This document shows positions 31,192-40,051 of a DNA stretch of 64,000 nucleotides, in pieces. A program made the position numbers and the translations under genes. The stretch's first letter is position 1. Each line of letters starts with the position of its first letter. The notes beneath the pieces are model-generated. The model searched no databases and had not been told where the DNA came from. It saw only the letters and a program-made list of their open reading frames with translations. The stretch covers positions 1 through 64,000 of the forward strand of contig CADAPC010000004.1 in NCBI GenBank assembly GCA_902789725.1, read 5' to 3'. This stretch comes from an uncultured Bacteroidales bacterium. Lineage in GTDB: Bacteria > Bacteroidota > Bacteroidia > Bacteroidales > Bacteroidaceae.

Positions 31192-33132
31192 TTATTTCAC
31201 CTCCTCAAAGTCGGCATCTTGGACATCGTCGGCGCTGTTGGATTGGGTGCCTTCGTTGGGTTGGGCGCTTCCTTGGAAGCCTGCACCACCAGGGTTGAAG
31301 CCTGCGCCTGGTTGCTGACCTGCGCCACCTGCTGCATACATCTTCTGGGATGCGGTCTGCATGGCTTTGTTGAGGCCGTCGATGGCTGCGTCAATCTGGG
31401 CGATGTCGCCGCTGTCCTTGGCTTTCTTGAGGGTCTCGATAGCTGCATCGATGGCTGGTTTGTCGTCGGCAGGAATCTTGTCCTTGTTGTCGTTGAGGAA
31501 GTTCTCGGTCTGGAATATCATGCTGTCTGCCTGATTCACCTTGTCGATGCGCTCGCGTTCCTTCTTGTCGGCATCGGCGTTGGCTTCTGCCTCAGCCTTC
31601 ATGCGCTCGATTTCTTCTTTGGAGAGACCTGAAGAGGCTTCGATACGGATTTCCTGCTCTTTGCCTGTTGCCTTATCTTTGGCAGACACCTTGAGAATGC
31701 CGTTGGCATCGATGTCGAAGGACACTTCAATCTGTGGAACACCACGACGTGCGGGTGCGATGCCTGTGAGGTTGAAGATACCAATCTGCTTGTTCTGGTT
31801 AGCCATTGGACGGTTACCCTGAAGGACGCGGATGGTTACTTCTGTTTGGTTGTCGGCAGCGGTTGAGAACACTTCTGTCTTCTTACATGGGATGGTGGTG
31901 TTCGACTCAATCATGGTGGTCATCACCTGACCGAGTGTTTCGATACCCACGTTCAGAGGAGTCACGTCGAGCAGCACGATGTCGCCCACACCTTCTTCCT
32001 TGTTGAGGATGGCACCCTGAATAGATGCGCCCACAGCCACCACTTCGTCGGGGTTCACACCCTTGGAAGGAGCCTTGCCGAAGTAGTTCTCAACGAGTTG
32101 CTGAACAGCAGGGATACGGCTTGAACCACCCACGAGGATTACTTCGTCAATGTCGCTTGTTGAGATGCCTGCATCCTTGATGGCTGCCTGGCAAGGAGCG
32201 AGACATGCCTGGATGAGGTTGTGAGCCAATGACTCGAACTTAGCACGGGTGAGTGTGGTCACGAGGTGCTTTGGCACACCGCCAGCAGCAGTGATGTAGG
32301 GCAGGTTAATCTCTGTAGAAGAACTGCTGGAAAGTTCAATCTTAGCCTTCTCGGCAGCTTCTTTCAGACGTTGCATAGCCATTGGGTCGAGTGAGAGGTC
32401 AACACCCTCGTTGCTCTTGAAGTCGCTGACGAGCCAGTCGATAATCACTTGGTCGAAGTCATCACCACCGAGGTGAGTATCACCGTTGGTAGCAAGCACT
32501 TCGAACACACCGCCACCGAACTCAAGGATAGAAATATCGAATGTACCGCCACCGAGGTCGAACACGGCAATCTTCATGTCCTTGTTAGCCTTGTCGATAC
32601 CGTAAGCCAGTGCGGCAGCAGTAGGCTCGTTCACGATACGCTTCACGTCGAGACCAGCAATCTGACCAGCCTCCTTTGTAGCCTGACGCTGAGAGTCGGA
32701 GAAGTAGGCAGGCACGGTGATGACAGCCTCTGTCACTTCCTGGCCAAGATAGTCCTCAGCCGTCTTCTTCATCTTCTGCAGGATGATGGCAGAAATCTCC
32801 TGTGGAGTGTATTTGCGACCCTCGATATCAACACGAGGTGTGTTGTTGTCGCCCTTCACCACCGTGTAAGGCACACGTGCGATTTCCTTCTGCACCTGGT
32901 CGTAAGTCTCGCCCATGAAACGCTTGATGGAGAACACCGTGTTCTTTGGGTTCGTGATAGCCTGACGCTTGGCGGGATCACCCACCTTACGTTCGCCATC
33001 CTTCACAAAACCTACCACTGAAGGAGTTGTGCGCTTGCCTTCAGAGTTAGCAATCACTACAGGCTCATTGCCTTCGAAAACTGATACACAAGAGTTTGTT
33101 GTACCAAGGTCTATACCAATAATCTTTCCCAT
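31192..33132 (-). CDS. dnaK: Molecular chaperone DnaK (Hsp70)
   Basis: A 646-aa Hsp70. The nucleotide-binding domain starts [11 protein letters not shown] and carries [24 protein letters not shown] and GGSSRIP motifs. The linker [15 protein letters not shown] is near residue 388, followed by the substrate-binding domain and a disordered Gly/Ala/Gln-rich tail ending FEEVK. It is single, without dnaJ/grpE next to it, as in other Bacteroidales. It marks the chromosomal side of the conjugative element's right end. I could not settle its promoter in 33133-33230. Confidence 0.98.
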   Translation of the reverse strand: MGKIIGIDLGTTNSCVSVFEGNEPVVIANSEGKRTTPSVVGFVKDGERKVGDPAKRQAITNPKNTVFSIKRFMGETYDQVQKEIARVPYTVVKGDNNTPRVDIEGRKYTPQEISAIILQKMKKTAEDYLGQEVTEAVITVPAYFSDSQRQATKEAGQIAGLDVKRIVNEPTAAALAYGIDKANKDMKIAVFDLGGGTFDISILEFGGGVFEVLATNGDTHLGGDDFDQVIIDWLVSDFKSNEGVDLSLDPMAMQRLKEAAEKAKIELSSSSSTEINLPYITAAGGVPKHLVTTLTRAKFESLAHNLIQACLAPCQAAIKDAGISTSDIDEVILVGGSSRIPAVQQLVENYFGKAPSKGVNPDEVVAVGASIQGAILNKEEGVGDIVLLDVTPLNVGIETLGQVMTTMIESNTTIPCKKTEVFSTAADNQTEVTIRVLQGNRPMANQNKQIGIFNLTGIAPARRGVPQIEVSFDIDANGILKVSAKDKATGKEQEIRIEASSGLSKEEIERMKAEAEANADADKKERERIDKVNQADSMIFQTENFLNDNKDKIPADDKPAIDAAIETLKKAKDSGDIAQIDAAIDGLNKAMQTASQKMYAAGGAGQQPGAGFNPGGAGFQGSAQPNEGTQSNSADDVQDADFEEVK

Positions 33133-33231
33133 AATTGTATTGTTTTAATTTTTTATTCTTATATATTTATAATGTGTGAAATTTTGCGGTTTCGGTTTGC
33201 AAAAAACCTTAGCCGAAACATCATAAGGACA

Positions 33232-33266
33232 AAAAGCGTGCCAGCCATCAAGACTGACACGCTTTT
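33232..33266 (-). terminator. Terminator upstream of dnaK
   Basis: AAAAGCGTG...CACGCTTTT stem with inner CAG/CTG, minus-strand T run after it. It would end transcripts from the DUF4298 gene before the dnaK promoter region. Confidence 0.7.
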
Positions 33267-33341
33267 CTTTCATGACTGACATGACACTGACAATGTGGCA
33301 TAATTGGCGTGACATTGAATGCCAAAATTGACCCTATTATA

Positions 33342-33492
33342 TTACAAAAAATGGCTTGCGGGAATAGAACGAATCACTCCATCCTCTTGGCACACAATCA
33401 CGTTTTCGCCATTCTTTGCTTTTGTCTCCAGCATTTCTCTTTCGGCAAATTCCAAACCACGGACAATCTTTTACTGTATATTCACTCATCAT
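33342..33492 (-). pseudogene. Small gene, apparently frameshifted, between DUF4298 gene and dnaK
   Basis: After ATG 33492/33489 the frame reads MSEYTVK and then unlikely sequence (51 aa in all). Skipping one base after GTAAAA restores a protein-like frame: IVRGLEFAEREMLETKAKNG...IRSIPASHFL, ending at 33342. This suggests a +1 frameshift mutation, a sequencing error, or recoding in a roughly 50-aa protein, 4 bp downstream of the DUF4298 gene. Family not recognised. Confidence 0.4.
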
Positions 33493-33496
33493 TCAC

Positions 33497-33802
33497 TTAA
33501 TGCTCCCTCTGCACCTCTTTCAATGCCTTCTGCATCAGGCTGTTTACCTCTTGACAGTCGGCGAGCAGGTTCCAGATGCCGTCCTCCGTCAGCACCCCTC
33601 GCTTCAAGTTCTGAGGCAACCGCCCCGCTTCATCGTCCTCGAAGTCCTTGCGCCATTCGTCGCTGCCATAATAAGTTTTGAGTGCTTGGATGGAATCTTT
33701 TGCCGCTTCGTATTTCTCCAGCGCAGCAGCGAGTTCCATTACAGCCACAGATGCCTGGTCAAGACATCGCTCCATCTGTTTGATGCGTTCGATTTGATTC
33801 AT
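33497..33802 (-). CDS. DUF4298 protein
   Basis: A 101-aa protein, helical, with ERIKQMERCLDQA, LEKYEAAKDSIQALKTYYGSDEWRKDFEDDEAGRLP and LKRGVLTEDGIWNLL, matching DUF4298, common in Firmicutes and Bacteroidetes; function unknown. Start at 33802 is the first ATG after the gap. It is followed directly by the apparently broken small gene. Confidence 0.8.
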   Translation of the reverse strand: MNQIERIKQMERCLDQASVAVMELAAALEKYEAAKDSIQALKTYYGSDEWRKDFEDDEAGRLPQNLKRGVLTEDGIWNLLADCQEVNSLMQKALKEVQREH

Positions 33803-33976
33803 GATAAATAGTGTGTTAGGTTTTCTTTTGCAAATTTAGATAAAAATTTGGGAATTATCAGTCAAGTTGAGATAGAGAATTTTCATTTCTGTAGAGAAAG
33901 ATACGGCTAAAAGGATTATGACCCCAATATTCTAAAGTTTTTCTGGAGAATCGTTGTGCGTATCATTCGGATTTCG

Positions 33977-33984
33977 TATTTTTG
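33977..33984 (+). promoter_or_regulatory. Promoter of the TonB-domain gene
   Basis: TATTTTTG with GTTG at 33953-33956, spacing 20. It overlaps a possible TTG start at 33982, so translation must begin downstream. Confidence 0.6.
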
Positions 33985-34020
33985 CAAAAAATAATGGTTT
34001 GTCTTTTCAATTATATAAGT

Positions 34021-34476
34021 ATGGAACGAGTATATTGGTTCATCTTGATGCAATTGATGATTGTGCCAATCTGTGCGCAGATTCTACCAACGCAGCCAGC
34101 AGACAAAGAAAATGCTACCCCCCAGAAGATGGAAAAGGAGAGTGAAGAATTCTTTTGCGATATTTGGGAAGAAACTCCACGTTTTCCTGGAGGCGATGAG
34201 GCTTTGATGAAATACATCCAGCAAAATTTGCGCTATCCTGAAGATGCCAAGCAGAAAGGCGTTGAAGGGCGCGTATTTGTAAACTTTGTGGTGGAGAAGG
34301 ATGGAAGTCTCAGCAAGTTCAAGATTCTCAGGTCTGTTGACCCGCTTCTTGACGAAGAGGCTCTCCGCGTAGTGAAGGGGATGCCCAAGTGGATTCCTGG
34401 GAAGTTGGGGAAGGAAATTGTCAGCATGCGCATTACTTTACCAATTCCTTTCATGCTTCACCAGAAAAAGAAATAA
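34021..34476 (+). CDS. TonB C-terminal domain protein
   Basis: A 151-aa protein with a signal sequence or anchor (residues 1-20, ending ICAQ) and a single TonB_C domain: PRFPGGDEALMKYIQQNLRYPEDAKQKGVEGRV, then FVVEKDGSLSKFKILRS and LDEEALRVVKGMPKWIPG. In Bacteroidetes such one-domain forms are widespread; they may contact outer-membrane receptors, but without the usual Pro-rich spacer this one may not transduce energy. ATG 34021 is chosen because the promoter overlaps earlier starts (33982, 33994). Confidence 0.82.
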   Translation: MERVYWFILMQLMIVPICAQILPTQPADKENATPQKMEKESEEFFCDIWEETPRFPGGDEALMKYIQQNLRYPEDAKQKGVEGRVFVNFVVEKDGSLSKFKILRSVDPLLDEEALRVVKGMPKWIPGKLGKEIVSMRITLPIPFMLHQKKK

Positions 34477-34539
34477 AACCGATAGGGCAGTGGTTCATTG
34501 CCCGAAGAGCCTTATTGGAGCTTCCTTCCTCTCGTTTCA

Positions 34540-35160
34540 CTATTTCTTCACATACACTTTCGTCTTGCCCACATTGGAAAGGCGGATGCCATTTTCAGGC
34601 CCGTCGCAAAAAGCGTTCAGTTCCTGTTCAGCCCTTCTGCGCCCCAATCCTGTGCGAGTCATGTAATCCCTCACCGTCATGCTGCCGTTCGCTTCGATAT
34701 ACTCCACCACCATTTGAAGCCGCTGCTCCGACGAAATGCACTCGCCCAGCTGTTCCTTCATGCTCTTCACCTGATTCAGCACCGTCTTTTCTCGCACTCC
34801 TCGCAGCCATTGCTTTTCGGGCAAGAAGTTTATCTTTTTGATATACACACCGTTCTGATTGGCGCACACCTTCTTTTTTTTCTGCGTGCCCATTTCTTCC
34901 TCCGACAGCATGCCCAAAATCAGATTGAACGTGCCAAAGCCGTCAATCTTCACCGAGTGCCCTTCGGTGAGATAGGCGTTCAGCACATCGGGCACTGACC
35001 TCATGACTCCTTCAAACCCTGAGCGGTTGAACGAGGTGACGTCTGAGAAACGCTGCGCAATTTTGTCGTTGGAGATGCAATGCGAGTGTTGCACCTTCGG
35101 GTAGAATTTCTTTTCGCCAGTTTGGTGAATGTCTGGCATTTCTTCCATGATGTAGTTCAT
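34540..35160 (-). CDS. HU-like (HU-HIG) DNA-binding protein
   Basis: A 206-aa protein from Met at 35160 (Met at 35187 also possible; the longer frame to 35295 lies upstream of the promoter box). An N-terminal HU/IHF-type domain (FYPKVQHSHCISNDKIAQRF, VPDVLNAYLTEGHSVKIDGFGTFNLILG) is followed by a linker and a C-terminal HTH-like segment (MTVRDYMTRTGLGRRRAEQELN). This arrangement is typical of Bacteroidetes HU-HIG proteins, thought to shape the nucleoid. The upstream region carries phased A-tracts, see repeat at 35265-35350. Confidence 0.8.
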   Translation of the reverse strand: MNYIMEEMPDIHQTGEKKFYPKVQHSHCISNDKIAQRFSDVTSFNRSGFEGVMRSVPDVLNAYLTEGHSVKIDGFGTFNLILGMLSEEEMGTQKKKKVCANQNGVYIKKINFLPEKQWLRGVREKTVLNQVKSMKEQLGECISSEQRLQMVVEYIEANGSMTVRDYMTRTGLGRRRAEQELNAFCDGPENGIRLSNVGKTKVYVKK

Positions 35161-35214
35161 GTTTTCAGTTTGTTTTATCGTTACCATTCTCCGCTCCCTT
35201 CGCCTTCGCAAGTG

Positions 35215-35222
35215 CAAAGATA
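35215..35222 (-). promoter_or_regulatory. Promoter -7 box of the HU-like gene
   Basis: Minus-strand TATCTTTG. No good -33 TTTG; the A-tract repeats upstream may compensate. Confidence 0.5.
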
Positions 35223-35264
35223 AGCTTTCTTTCTCTAATTTCCTAACTGTTCGGCAAAATTTTG

Positions 35265-35350
35265 AAAGTTTCAAAATATTTTTCCAAAGTTTCAAAATAT
35301 TTTTTGCAACTTTTGAAATTTATTTTGCAAGTTTCAAAATTTTTCTTTCC
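35265..35350. repeat. Four A-tract repeats of about 21-22 bp upstream of the HU-like gene
   Basis: Units AAAGTTTCAAAATATTTTTCC, AAAGTTTCAAAATATTTTTTGC, then two degenerate copies. The 21-22 bp period equals two helical turns, so A-tracts are in phase and the DNA should be curved. Confidence 0.65.
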
Positions 35351-35417
35351 AAGGGGGAAAAAGGAAGAGGGTAGGGAGGCGGATTGAAAAGGGGAACGTG
35401 AGAATGGCAACGAGTCT

Positions 35418-36458
35418 TCATTCCGAGCGTTTCTCTGCCCTCATCTTCTTCAGCATGTCCATCGAGAGGCTGCTGCGTATGGTGGTGAAGAGCGGATGGA
35501 AGAGGTTGATGGGGCGGATGGCCGGATGGAACAGTGCGGCAAAGAGCCATGCGCCGATGGCAACGAGCAGCAATATGCCATAGATTTCCTTCATCGATTC
35601 GAGCAAGGCCTGCGCTTGTGCCGTTCCGTAGAGTTGTGCTATGGGAACTTCGCTTTGCCAAGCCTGTTCGCTTTGTGTTACATCCCTTTCGCTTGAGGCA
35701 ATGGCTTGCTTTTTCGTTGTGTCTTTCCCTTCTTGAATGAGCGCAAGAGGATTTACTTCTATATGAGTGTCTTCTGACAGTGCTAAGGCAATGACCAATT
35801 GGTGGTTCAGCACTTCGCGGTTGTTGCTTATCTGCGTTAGAGCCAACTCATAACCCTTCAACTGCAGTTCATGTCGGGTTACATCATTCTTGAGTGCCAC
35901 ACCCTGTGCGTGCTTGGCGTTGATTTCGTCAATGAGTTGTTGTGTTTGGGCAATGTTTTGCTCATACACTTTCTGCTCGTTCTGTAATTGGCACAATTGC
36001 AAATAACAGCCAGCCAGCATCAGGCGCACATTCTCGCGCATTTCCTCCTTCGAGAGCAAAGCCATCTTTCGCTTCATCTTTGCCAAATCGATGCTGGCTG
36101 TTACGGCTCCGCCCGAATAGATGATTTGCGAAGCCTCAAAAGCGAAATTGTTGCCAAAATGAGGTAAATGCGCCACTTGAAAGTCTTTCCACTCGCGGGC
36201 AAACACATTTGCGTTGCCCAAATAGCTCACGGCCAGGTTTACATCCAAGTCGGGCAGCCGTCCGCTTTTGGCCACTTGGATGCCTTCTTCAGCTTCGCTC
36301 ACAGCCAGGTCCATCACAGCCAAGTCGCGATTTTGCGTCTCGGCCAATTCAAACATCTGCTCAAGAGACAGAGGCAAAGACTGCTGTGCAAGCACGTTTC
36401 CTGCAAAGCTGACACATATTGTTGCCAGACTTGCAGTTTTGAAAAATGTCTTCATCAA
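35418..36458 (-). CDS. TolC-like outer membrane protein fused to MFS transporter tail
   Basis: A 346-aa protein. Residues 1-24 are a signal peptide; about 25-255 look like the N-terminal half of a TolC outer-membrane efflux protein (LSLEQMFELAETQNRDL, GRLPDLDVNLAVSYLG, long helices). From about residue 265 the sequence changes to AQLYGTAQAQALLESMKEIYG, a membrane helix (LLLVAIGAWLFAALF) and IRP...TTIRSS, which fits the C-terminus of an EmrB-type MFS exporter. A deletion joining the two ends of a TolC-HlyD-EmrB operon explains this. The product is unlikely to work as either parent. Confidence 0.7.
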   Translation of the reverse strand: MMKTFFKTASLATICVSFAGNVLAQQSLPLSLEQMFELAETQNRDLAVMDLAVSEAEEGIQVAKSGRLPDLDVNLAVSYLGNANVFAREWKDFQVAHLPHFGNNFAFEASQIIYSGGAVTASIDLAKMKRKMALLSKEEMRENVRLMLAGCYLQLCQLQNEQKVYEQNIAQTQQLIDEINAKHAQGVALKNDVTRHELQLKGYELALTQISNNREVLNHQLVIALALSEDTHIEVNPLALIQEGKDTTKKQAIASSERDVTQSEQAWQSEVPIAQLYGTAQAQALLESMKEIYGILLLVAIGAWLFAALFHPAIRPINLFHPLFTTIRSSLSMDMLKKMRAEKRSE

Positions 36459-36640
36459 ATGATTAAAAATGAATTAATAAAAAGCAGGCTCTTTCATTAC
36501 GAATAAATAAACTTTAAGCACAACGTCTGGCGTTACGAGCCCATTCTGCATTTTCTCTGTTTCTGAGGGCTGCGAAGCTTAAAGCACGACGGAGTTCCTT
36601 TCTTATCAATTACGAACTACAGAGTTTCCTAAAACGGCTG

Positions 36641-36673
36641 CAAAGGTAAGAAAAATCTGGTAAAAAAAACAAA
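36641..36673 (-). promoter_or_regulatory. Promoter of the TolC/MFS fusion gene
   Basis: Minus-strand TTTG (36670-36673), 21 nt, TACCTTTG (36641-36648). The leader to 36458 is about 175 nt with no clear structure. Confidence 0.65.
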
Positions 36674-36738
36674 AAATCTATGCACTTTCTTTTCTGTCAG
36701 GGCGTTTTTCCCTTTTCAGAATCGTTGCCAAAGGGTCA

Positions 36739-36768
36739 CAAAAAAGCACTGAGGGGGGCCTCAGTGCT
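36739..36768 (-). terminator. Terminator after the SIMPL gene
   Basis: Perfect 10-bp stem AGCACTGAGG/CCTCAGTGCT with GGGG loop, T run on the minus strand, 68 bp after the stop at 36836. Confidence 0.85.
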
Positions 36769-36835
36769 ATGAATGATGCTGGCTTTTTTTTTGATGAGCT
36801 GTAGCTCTTTTGGGCTCAGCGTCAGGCGATGCTCT

Positions 36836-37531
36836 TTAGTCCTTTAGCGAATACGTAATGGTGGATACGACGCGCACCTTCTTCTTGTAAGGCTCGTCAG
36901 CATCGTCGATGGAAAATTCGCCTTGTCCGGCTTCCACAATCTTGTTGATGGTTGAGTGGCTGTTCTCAGCAAACTGGCTGGCAGTCTTTTCTGCGTTGGC
37001 AATCGCCTCGGCCATCATTTCAGGCTTTAGCTGCTGAAACTGGGTGTACTCGTATTCGGCATAGTCGCTTTCGAGGATGACGCCCATGTCGAGCAACTCG
37101 TCTGTGTTGCATCGCAGTTTGTTGATGAACTGCGTGTTTGGGGAAGTGACATACACGGAGCGAGAGGTTGTGTAGTGATAGCGAGGTTTATCCTCGCCCC
37201 ATGCGTTGGACAGATTGTCGTTCACGTTGATGGTGCTTGTCTTTACAGTAGCCTTCCCCTCCACGCCATTCTCTTCCAGAAATGTCTGGATGGTGGCTAC
37301 GTCGCTGTTGAGGCTGGCATAAAGTGAGTTAAGCTCGTCGCCGCTTTTCTCAACAGTCAACGTCCAAGTCGCTTTGTCTGCATCAACAATTCGTTCGGAG
37401 AGGCCCTTTACGGTGACTCGGCGGTCTTTGTTGGTGAAATTGTCAATACCGCTCTTGATGCACAATCCCAGCACCATGAGCCCAGCTGCCAAAATGACTG
37501 CTGAAATTACTTTCTGATACTTTTCCATCAT
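36836..37531 (-). CDS. SIMPL-domain (DUF541) membrane-anchored protein
   Basis: A 231-aa protein with one N-terminal membrane segment (about 10-28). The SIMPL domain follows: RRVTVKGLSERIVDADKATW, TSTINVNDN and EAIANAEKTASQFAE, ending in VRVVSTITYSLKD. The fold is that of OMP26/BP26-like periplasmic oligomers; biochemical role unknown. It is followed by a strong terminator and is 35 bp downstream of an unknown exported protein. Confidence 0.85.
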   Translation of the reverse strand: MMEKYQKVISAVILAAGLMVLGLCIKSGIDNFTNKDRRVTVKGLSERIVDADKATWTLTVEKSGDELNSLYASLNSDVATIQTFLEENGVEGKATVKTSTINVNDNLSNAWGEDKPRYHYTTSRSVYVTSPNTQFINKLRCNTDELLDMGVILESDYAEYEYTQFQQLKPEMMAEAIANAEKTASQFAENSHSTINKIVEAGQGEFSIDDADEPYKKKVRVVSTITYSLKD

Positions 37532-37566
37532 TGTCTCCTTTCTTTTGATGTGTTTAATTTGGAAGA

Positions 37567-38379
37567 TTATTTTTGCAGAATGTTTTGTATGAACGACCAG
37601 CAGCTTTCGCGTGATTTCACTTTCACCAGGGTGTGGAAGCTGACAATGTATTCCGACAGACCTTCATGAGGAGCACCCCGATGCCAATCGTAAGTGTAAC
37701 CCAAGCGTGTCCAGGGAAGAGCATACTTGCCTGTATATGCTAACGATTGATTCAGCCCAAACCACTCGCGAAAGTGGGTCTCGCCCACGGTGTAGGTCTC
37801 ATCGGCAAAAGCTGGAAAAGATGTGGCGGAAGTGGATGTGTTAATGCTGGGGTCGTAGGCGGGACGGAACATGTAATCGGGGTCGGCATAGAACTCCACC
37901 ACCTGGTCGTAGTCGCAATCCACTCCCAATCCCAGCATCTGCACCATCCTCATGCGCACCTGCACGCTGTCCAGCCCTTCAAATTCAGCGGCTCGTCGCT
38001 TCCAGTCAGCAGGCAAAGCCACCCACACACCCGTTTCCTTTTGAATGCGGAACGTGTCGGGCTCAGCGTAAAATTGTGTCCCATACTGATTCATGAATGC
38101 TGCCACCAGCACCATTCGCTTGTCGCCAATTGTCATCCACTCTTGTTGTGGGTCCTCAGGGTCAATAGGCATCAGCGTGTGCGACACCTCCGTCTCGTCC
38201 ACAATTTCCGCATCGGCAATGGCTCGTTTCAAATCGGTACGCAGGGTGTCCTCGTTTTCAAACCACGCCTTTTTGTCTGGTTGTTCAGCAGAGTAGGCAT
38301 TTGGCATAATAAGCAATCCGGCCGCTATTGCATACAGCCGCATTGTCCATAAAAGATTCTTCGTTTTCATCAGTTTCAT
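37567..38379 (-). CDS. Exported protein of unknown function
   Basis: A 270-aa protein with a signal peptide ending near AYSAE (about residue 31), no other membrane segment, acidic, rich in Trp and Tyr, with EWMTIGDKRMVLVAAFMNQYGTQFYAEPDTFRI and FREWFGLNQSL. A periplasmic or outer-membrane location is likely. I do not recognise the family. It lies between the synthase and SIMPL genes on the same strand, with short gaps, so the three may be one operon. Confidence 0.55.
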   Translation of the reverse strand: MKLMKTKNLLWTMRLYAIAAGLLIMPNAYSAEQPDKKAWFENEDTLRTDLKRAIADAEIVDETEVSHTLMPIDPEDPQQEWMTIGDKRMVLVAAFMNQYGTQFYAEPDTFRIQKETGVWVALPADWKRRAAEFEGLDSVQVRMRMVQMLGLGVDCDYDQVVEFYADPDYMFRPAYDPSINTSTSATSFPAFADETYTVGETHFREWFGLNQSLAYTGKYALPWTRLGYTYDWHRGAPHEGLSEYIVSFHTLVKVKSRESCWSFIQNILQK

Positions 38380-38402
38380 ATTCTATTGGTTGCTTGTAGC
38401 AC

Positions 38403-39926
38403 TTAATATTCCTCGATGAGATTGAGCATCTTGATGGTGGCCTTGATGGCAGCTTCCGTCTGGTCGGCATCGAGAGCCCGCGTGCGATAGGCTTTGTCGT
38501 TGTAAGTCCAGGAGATGGAGGTCTGCACCAACGCATCTGTCCGTCCGCCTGGGGGGATGCTGACCTGATAGTTGGTGAGCCAAGGGAAGGTGCGGTTGAG
38601 CTTGTCCTTGTAGATGTGGCGCACTGCGTGTATGAAAGCATCGTACATACCGTCGCCCATAGCCGATTCCTCAAACACCTCTCCATCCACTTCCAGCTTC
38701 ACCGATGCCATAGGCTTCAATCCGTAAGCCGTTGAAACCATGTAGGAAATGAGCTTCACTTTGTCGTCAGGCGCATTGTGCTTCAGCACATCGGCTACGA
38801 TGTAGGGGAGGTCTTCTTGCGTAATCAGCTGCTTCTTGTCGCCCAACTCGATGATGCGGTCAGTTACTCGTCTTGTCTGTTCGGGAGTCAATTCCAACCC
38901 CAGTTCTTCGAGATTCTTGAGAATGTTAGCTTTGCCAGAATTTTTGCCCAAAGCATATTCGCGCTTTCTGCCGAAACGTTCTGGCAGGAGGTCATTGCAA
39001 TAGAGGTTGTTCTTGTTGTCGCCATCGGCATGTACCCCAGCCACTTGCGTGAACACGCTTTCGCCAATGATGGGTTTGTTGGGAGGAATGGCGATGCCCG
39101 ACAAACTTTCCACCATCGTAGAGACGGTGCCCAGATTCTCTTCTTTTATATGTGTGTGCACGTGTGCGTGGTCGTTCAGTATTGCCTGAACCGACGACAG
39201 AGGAGCATTTCCCGCCCGTTCTCCGAGTCCGTTCACAGCCGTATGCACTCCCTTGCATCCAGCCAATACAGCAGCCAGCACATTGCTGTTGGCCAGGTCG
39301 TAGTCGTTGTGCGCATGAAAGTCGAAGTGCAGGTTGGGGTAGCGGTTCACCATCTGCTTGATGAACGCATCAGTCAGTTGTGGGTTAAGAATGCCTAAGG
39401 TGTCGGGCAGCATGAAGCGCTCCACTCCGCAGTTTTGCAAAGCATCGACAAAACCAAACACATACTCAGGGCTGTCCTTCATTCCGTTCGACCAATCCTC
39501 CAAGTACAGGTTCACGCTGATGCCCAGTTCTTTGGCGTATGAAATGCTGCGCTTGATGTCTGCCACATGTTCGTCCAACGTCTTCTTGAGCTGAAACTTG
39601 CAGTGGCGCTCGCTGCCTTTGCAGAGCAAGTTGATGTGGCGGCATCCGCACTCGTTAATCCAGTCGAGTGAAGTCTTGCCGTCCACAAATCCGAGCACTT
39701 CCACTCTGTCCAGCATTCCTCCCTGTCGAGCCCAGCGGCAGATGTTCTTCACAGCCTCTTTCTCGCCGTCCGACACACGTGCGCTGGCCACTTCAATGCG
39801 ATCCACATTCAGGTCCATCAGCAGCATGCGCGCAATCATCAGTTTTTCGTGGGGAACGAAACTAACACCGTTTGTCTGTTCACCATCGCGCAGCGTGGTG
39901 TCCATGATTTCTACAAATTTTTCCAT
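38403..39926 (-). CDS. 2-isopropylmalate/citramalate synthase family enzyme
   Basis: A 507-aa DRE-TIM metallolyase: DTTLRDGEQTNGVSF at the N-terminus (metal and acid/base site), HAHNDYDLANSN with the His pair, GLGERAGNAPL, and a C-terminal regulatory (LeuA dimer) domain from about residue 400. It condenses acetyl-CoA with a 2-oxoacid in branched-chain amino-acid or related synthesis. No leuBCD neighbours are present, so citramalate synthase is an alternative. A TACCTTTG promoter box lies on the minus strand at 39948-39955. Confidence 0.85.
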   Translation of the reverse strand: MEKFVEIMDTTLRDGEQTNGVSFVPHEKLMIARMLLMDLNVDRIEVASARVSDGEKEAVKNICRWARQGGMLDRVEVLGFVDGKTSLDWINECGCRHINLLCKGSERHCKFQLKKTLDEHVADIKRSISYAKELGISVNLYLEDWSNGMKDSPEYVFGFVDALQNCGVERFMLPDTLGILNPQLTDAFIKQMVNRYPNLHFDFHAHNDYDLANSNVLAAVLAGCKGVHTAVNGLGERAGNAPLSSVQAILNDHAHVHTHIKEENLGTVSTMVESLSGIAIPPNKPIIGESVFTQVAGVHADGDNKNNLYCNDLLPERFGRKREYALGKNSGKANILKNLEELGLELTPEQTRRVTDRIIELGDKKQLITQEDLPYIVADVLKHNAPDDKVKLISYMVSTAYGLKPMASVKLEVDGEVFEESAMGDGMYDAFIHAVRHIYKDKLNRTFPWLTNYQVSIPPGGRTDALVQTSISWTYNDKAYRTRALDADQTEAAIKATIKMLNLIEEY

Positions 39927-40051
39927 GCTTTTTACCTTTTTCGGCTACAAAGGTACGGATTTTCAATGAAAAAAGAAGAACGTAAAGAAAAAAAGCGTAA
40001 CTTTGTCGTAAATTCTCATTTTTTAACTTAACTAATTAAATAAAATATTCC

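Noticed and set aside
31127..33266. Similar AAAGCGTG hairpins on both sides of dnaK as possible direct attachment repeats
   Set aside because: Both behave as terminators with T runs and their loops differ; there is no shared core long enough for an attachment site.
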